Origin: an uncultured Rhodospirillales bacterium
GTDB taxonomy: Bacteria; Pseudomonadota; Alphaproteobacteria; Acetobacterales; Acetobacteraceae
Assembly (NCBI GenBank): GCA_903844135.1
Contig: CAIMSN010000091.1
Location: 1 to 64,000 of the forward strand
Direction of reading: 5' to 3'
Length of the DNA: 64,000 nt
Below, piece after piece: positions 59,909 to 64,000 of the stretch. Position numbers and translations under genes: made by a program. Within the stretch, counting starts at the first letter, position 1. Each line of letters opens with the position of its first letter. The notes under the pieces are model-generated. The model ran no database searches, had not been told where the DNA came from, and saw only the letters and a program-made list of their open reading frames with translations.

Positions 59909-59945
59909 ATAGACGCGGGCGATGACCCCTATAGGCGCGGTCGAT
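59909..59945. promoter_or_regulatory. OxyR-like binding site upstream of katG
   Basis: ATAG-N7-CGAT-N7-ATAG-N7-CGAT occurs exactly, with all three spacers 7 nt. OxyR sites follow ATAG-N7-CTAT-N7-ATAG-N7-CTAT, so each second half-site differs by one base and in the same way. A weak promoter (TTATCG 59945, TAACGT 59969) directly follows, the usual position for OxyR activation. No oxyR gene is in the window. Confidence 0.72.
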
Positions 59946-59984
59946 TATCGCCGGCGCTCCCGCCGGGCTAACGTCTGCCCATAG

Positions 59985-62228
<2,244 letters not shown>

Positions 62229-62255
62229 TCGTTCCAGCCCGGGTCCGGTCTGGTG

Positions 62256-62284
62256 GGGCGGCGCTTCCGAACGGGGCGCCGCCC
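62256..62284 (+). terminator. Rho-independent-type terminator after katG
   Basis: GGGCGGCGC and GCGCCGCCC form a 9-bp stem with an 11-nt loop, followed by TTGCCTTGT. It lies between katG and the convergent cupin gene. Confidence 0.7.
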
Positions 62285-62299
62285 TTGCCTTGTCCGGGC

Positions 62300-62758
62300 T
62301 CAACCCGCGGTCGGGTATGGCGTCCCGTCGCGATGACGCTGTCCGCCTTGCGGCGTCCAGACCAGGTCCACGTCGGAGTATGTCACCGTCGACCGCTCCG
62401 GAGGGCTCACCGCCAGCAGCACCAGGTTGGTGTCGGCGTGATTGACGATCGTGTGGCCGTTGCCGTCGTTCTTCGGGAACACGGCGATGTCGCCCGCCAC
62501 CATGATGGTCGCGCCGGACTCGTCGATCAGCGTGCCGGTCCCGGACAGCACCACGACGAGCTCGTCCTCGCCCTCGTGCCAGTGACGCTGCGACGACCAG
62601 CAGCCCGGCGGCAGGACGACATGGTTGGCGTTGAAATCGACCGCGCCGCCGGCCCGGCCGACGGCGCGGGACTCGCGCCCGGCGAGCGGCAGGCTGAACG
62701 GATGCGGATAGTCGCCGCCCCGCTTCGGCGCGATCGCGGCGAGGTCGATCTTCGGCAT
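62300..62758 (-). CDS. Cupin-domain protein
   Basis: The 152-residue single-cupin protein has the first metal motif RHWHEGEDELVVVLSGTGTLID (His, His, Glu) and the second GDIAVFPKNDGNGHTIVNH (late His). It resembles bacterial cupins annotated as sugar- or acid-binding enzymes; no substrate can be given. GGAG precedes the ATG. It stands between convergent katG and the S53 gene. Confidence 0.85.
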   Translation of the reverse strand: MPKIDLAAIAPKRGGDYPHPFSLPLAGRESRAVGRAGGAVDFNANHVVLPPGCWSSQRHWHEGEDELVVVLSGTGTLIDESGATIMVAGDIAVFPKNDGNGHTIVNHADTNLVLLAVSPPERSTVTYSDVDLVWTPQGGQRHRDGTPYPTAG

Positions 62759-62851
62759 GCGCTCACTCCACCGGCTGCAGGACAGACGGCAGGATAGCCC
62801 GATCGCCCGGACGCGGCGATTCGGCTCCTCGACCGACGCCCGACATGCAAG

Positions 62852-62881
62852 GGCGGCGTCCCGTCTCCGGAACGCCGCCCC
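62852..62881 (-). terminator. Terminator of the second S53 gene
   Basis: GGGCGGCGT and ACGCCGCCC pair over 9 bp with a 12-nt loop. Read on the minus strand it lies 25 nt after the peptidase stop and is followed by TTGCATGT. Confidence 0.65.
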
Positions 62882-62905
62882 TCGGAGCTGGCCGGACGGC
62901 GCGGC

Positions 62906-64000
62906 TCAGTTCAGCGCGGCCCTCGACTGGGCGGTCACCAGCTTGGCGCCGGCGGCCCAGCCATTGACCAGGTTGGTGGCGTTGACCGAGCCCAGGCCGG
63001 TGGCGAAGTCCCAGCCTGTGGTGGTGCCGTAGGCGGGGGCATAGGCGGTGGTGCTGGTGGAGAGCACGCCGTTGGTGCCGCTCGGGCGGTAGCAGTTGTG
63101 CGTGCCGGTGCAGTTCACGTCCATGTCGCCCTTGGTGACGTCATAGAACACGCAGGAGCTGGCGGCGGCGTTGCCGCTGCTGGAGTTGCACGACGCGCTG
63201 CCGGAGCTGCCGTATTCCGACTTGGCGATCGCGTAATAGACCGGGTTCGGATTGCCCTGCGCGGCGCCCTGCTTCTGGTTCACCAGCGCCTGGATGCCGG
63301 CCAGGATCGGCGAGGCGAACGAGGTGCCGCCGGCGCCGGACCAGCCGCTGGGCGCGCCGGTGCAGGCCGCGCCCTGGTCGGCCGTGTCGGAGTCGCAATA
63401 GACGTAGTAATGGCCCCAGGCGCCGTTGGCGGCGAACAGCGACACGTCGGGGATGTCACGCACGCCGTCGGACGGGTTGCCGACGATCGACTGCCAGGAC
63501 GGCTTGGCGGTGCCCTTGCAGGAGCCGCTGACGACGCCGCTGGTGGACGGGCTGCCGGTGGCGCAGCCGCTCGGGCCGCCGCTGCCGCTGGCGGTGGTCA
63601 GGTAGTCTGCCTTGCCGGTCGAGGAGTTGCAGAAGCCGCTGGTGCCGTAGGTGGTGCTGTAGCCGGCGGCGGCCGCGAGCAGAGAACTGGCGCAGGAATC
63701 GTTCCAGGGGATTTCCGGGATGTAGCTCTTGGCCGAGCCGTAGGTGGAGCCGTTGCTGCTGTTCCAGTAGGTGCTGGTGGTGCCGGCCGCGGTGTCGCCG
63801 AAATCCGTGCCGCCGACGGCGACATTGTAGGGGGTGGAGGCGAAGCCGCTGACGGCGATGCCGTGGGTGGCCTTGGTCAGGTCGGCGTCGCAGCTCGCCG
63901 CGCCCTCGTCGCCGGACGAGACGAACACCGAGACGCCCATCGCCACCGCCTGCTGGTAGGTGCTGCTGTAGGCGGCATTGGCGGTGGCGCCGTTCTCCGC
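62906..64000 (-). CDS. S53 (sedolisin) peptidase, C-terminal part (5' end outside window)
   Basis: 364 codons of a secreted serine-carboxyl peptidase are visible, open to the right edge. The oxyanion Asp is in SVFVSSGDEGAASCDAD, and the nucleophile Ser is in SGAGGTSFASPILAG. The C-terminal calcium region reads TTGWDFATGLGSVNATNLV. The Glu/Asp pair and the prodomain lie outside the window. The protein is rich in Gly, Ser and Thr, and has several cysteines that the other S53 enzyme at 23507 lacks; identity between the two is low, so it is not a recent duplicate. Confidence 0.9.
   Translation of the reverse strand, partial: AENGATANAAYSSTYQQAVAMGVSVFVSSGDEGAASCDADLTKATHGIAVSGFASTPYNVAVGGTDFGDTAAGTTSTYWNSSNGSTYGSAKSYIPEIPWNDSCASSLLAAAAGYSTTYGTSGFCNSSTGKADYLTTASGSGGPSGCATGSPSTSGVVSGSCKGTAKPSWQSIVGNPSDGVRDIPDVSLFAANGAWGHYYVYCDSDTADQGAACTGAPSGWSGAGGTSFASPILAGIQALVNQKQGAAQGNPNPVYYAIAKSEYGSSGSASCNSSSGNAAASSCVFYDVTKGDMDVNCTGTHNCYRPSGTNGVLSTSTTAYAPAYGTTTGWDFATGLGSVNATNLVNGWAAGAKLVTAQSRAALN

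Overview
The window is GC-rich, densely packed DNA, with most junctions inside gene strings being 4-nt ATGA/GTGA overlaps. The gene set points to an alphaproteobacterium, most likely of the Acetobacteraceae (acetic-acid/acidophile lineage). It includes secreted S53 (sedolisin) acid peptidases, NDH-2, a TreY/TreZ trehalose route, KatG, MetX/MetW and TonB receptors. The family assignment is an inference from gene content; there is no rRNA or tRNA in the window to confirm it.

Left end (1-4306, minus): the permease (cut by the window edge) and periplasmic adaptor of an RND efflux pump, behind a TetR-type palindrome. Next (4454-13509, plus) is a translationally coupled string ndh - MBL-fold hydrolase - glgX - treZ - treY, which turns glycogen/maltodextrin into trehalose. 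It is followed by a small ankyrin protein. At 14156-23337 a divergent SorC-type regulator faces an eight-gene polyol locus: DhaK, DhaL, Zn-dehydrogenase, a DUF2291 protein, a sugar ABC transporter (ATPase, permease, binding protein) and an SDR. The layout suggests uptake, oxidation to a ketose, then ATP-dependent phosphorylation. 23507-25405 encodes an S53 peptidase.

Middle: a purine-ring pair (M20 amidohydrolase and HIU hydrolase, divergent), a TetR/SDR divergent pair with a perfect palindrome in the promoter, and an FMO-like flavoprotein. Then come a TonB receptor, a one-domain ModE and a YbhB protein, all on the minus strand, with a ModE-like box directly before the receptor. 33785-40026 is a coupled string of a large PAS/GAF hybrid histidine kinase, a HisC-like aminotransferase, a DUF817 membrane protein and a nucleoside hydrolase, whose 3' end overlaps a convergent CDP-alcohol phosphatidyltransferase. 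41132-44388 is a modABC operon with a NUDIX gene coupled to modC; thiM diverges from it.

Right part: an MscS-type channel coupled to a 2-oxoglutarate dioxygenase, an MFS transporter divergent from a LysR regulator, several small unknown membrane or zinc-ribbon genes, a second NUDIX gene, a YefM/YoeB-type toxin-antitoxin pair, metX-metW, a 1271-residue WbsX/GT4/GT2 fusion, katG behind an OxyR-like site, a cupin, and the C-terminal part of a second S53 peptidase running off the right edge.

The most notable non-genic signals are the ModE-like box, the OxyR-like 4x4 repeat, and two related palindromic elements lying between convergent genes that provide the stop codons of the genes they touch. 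No CRISPR array, tRNA, rRNA, insertion sequence or prophage was seen.
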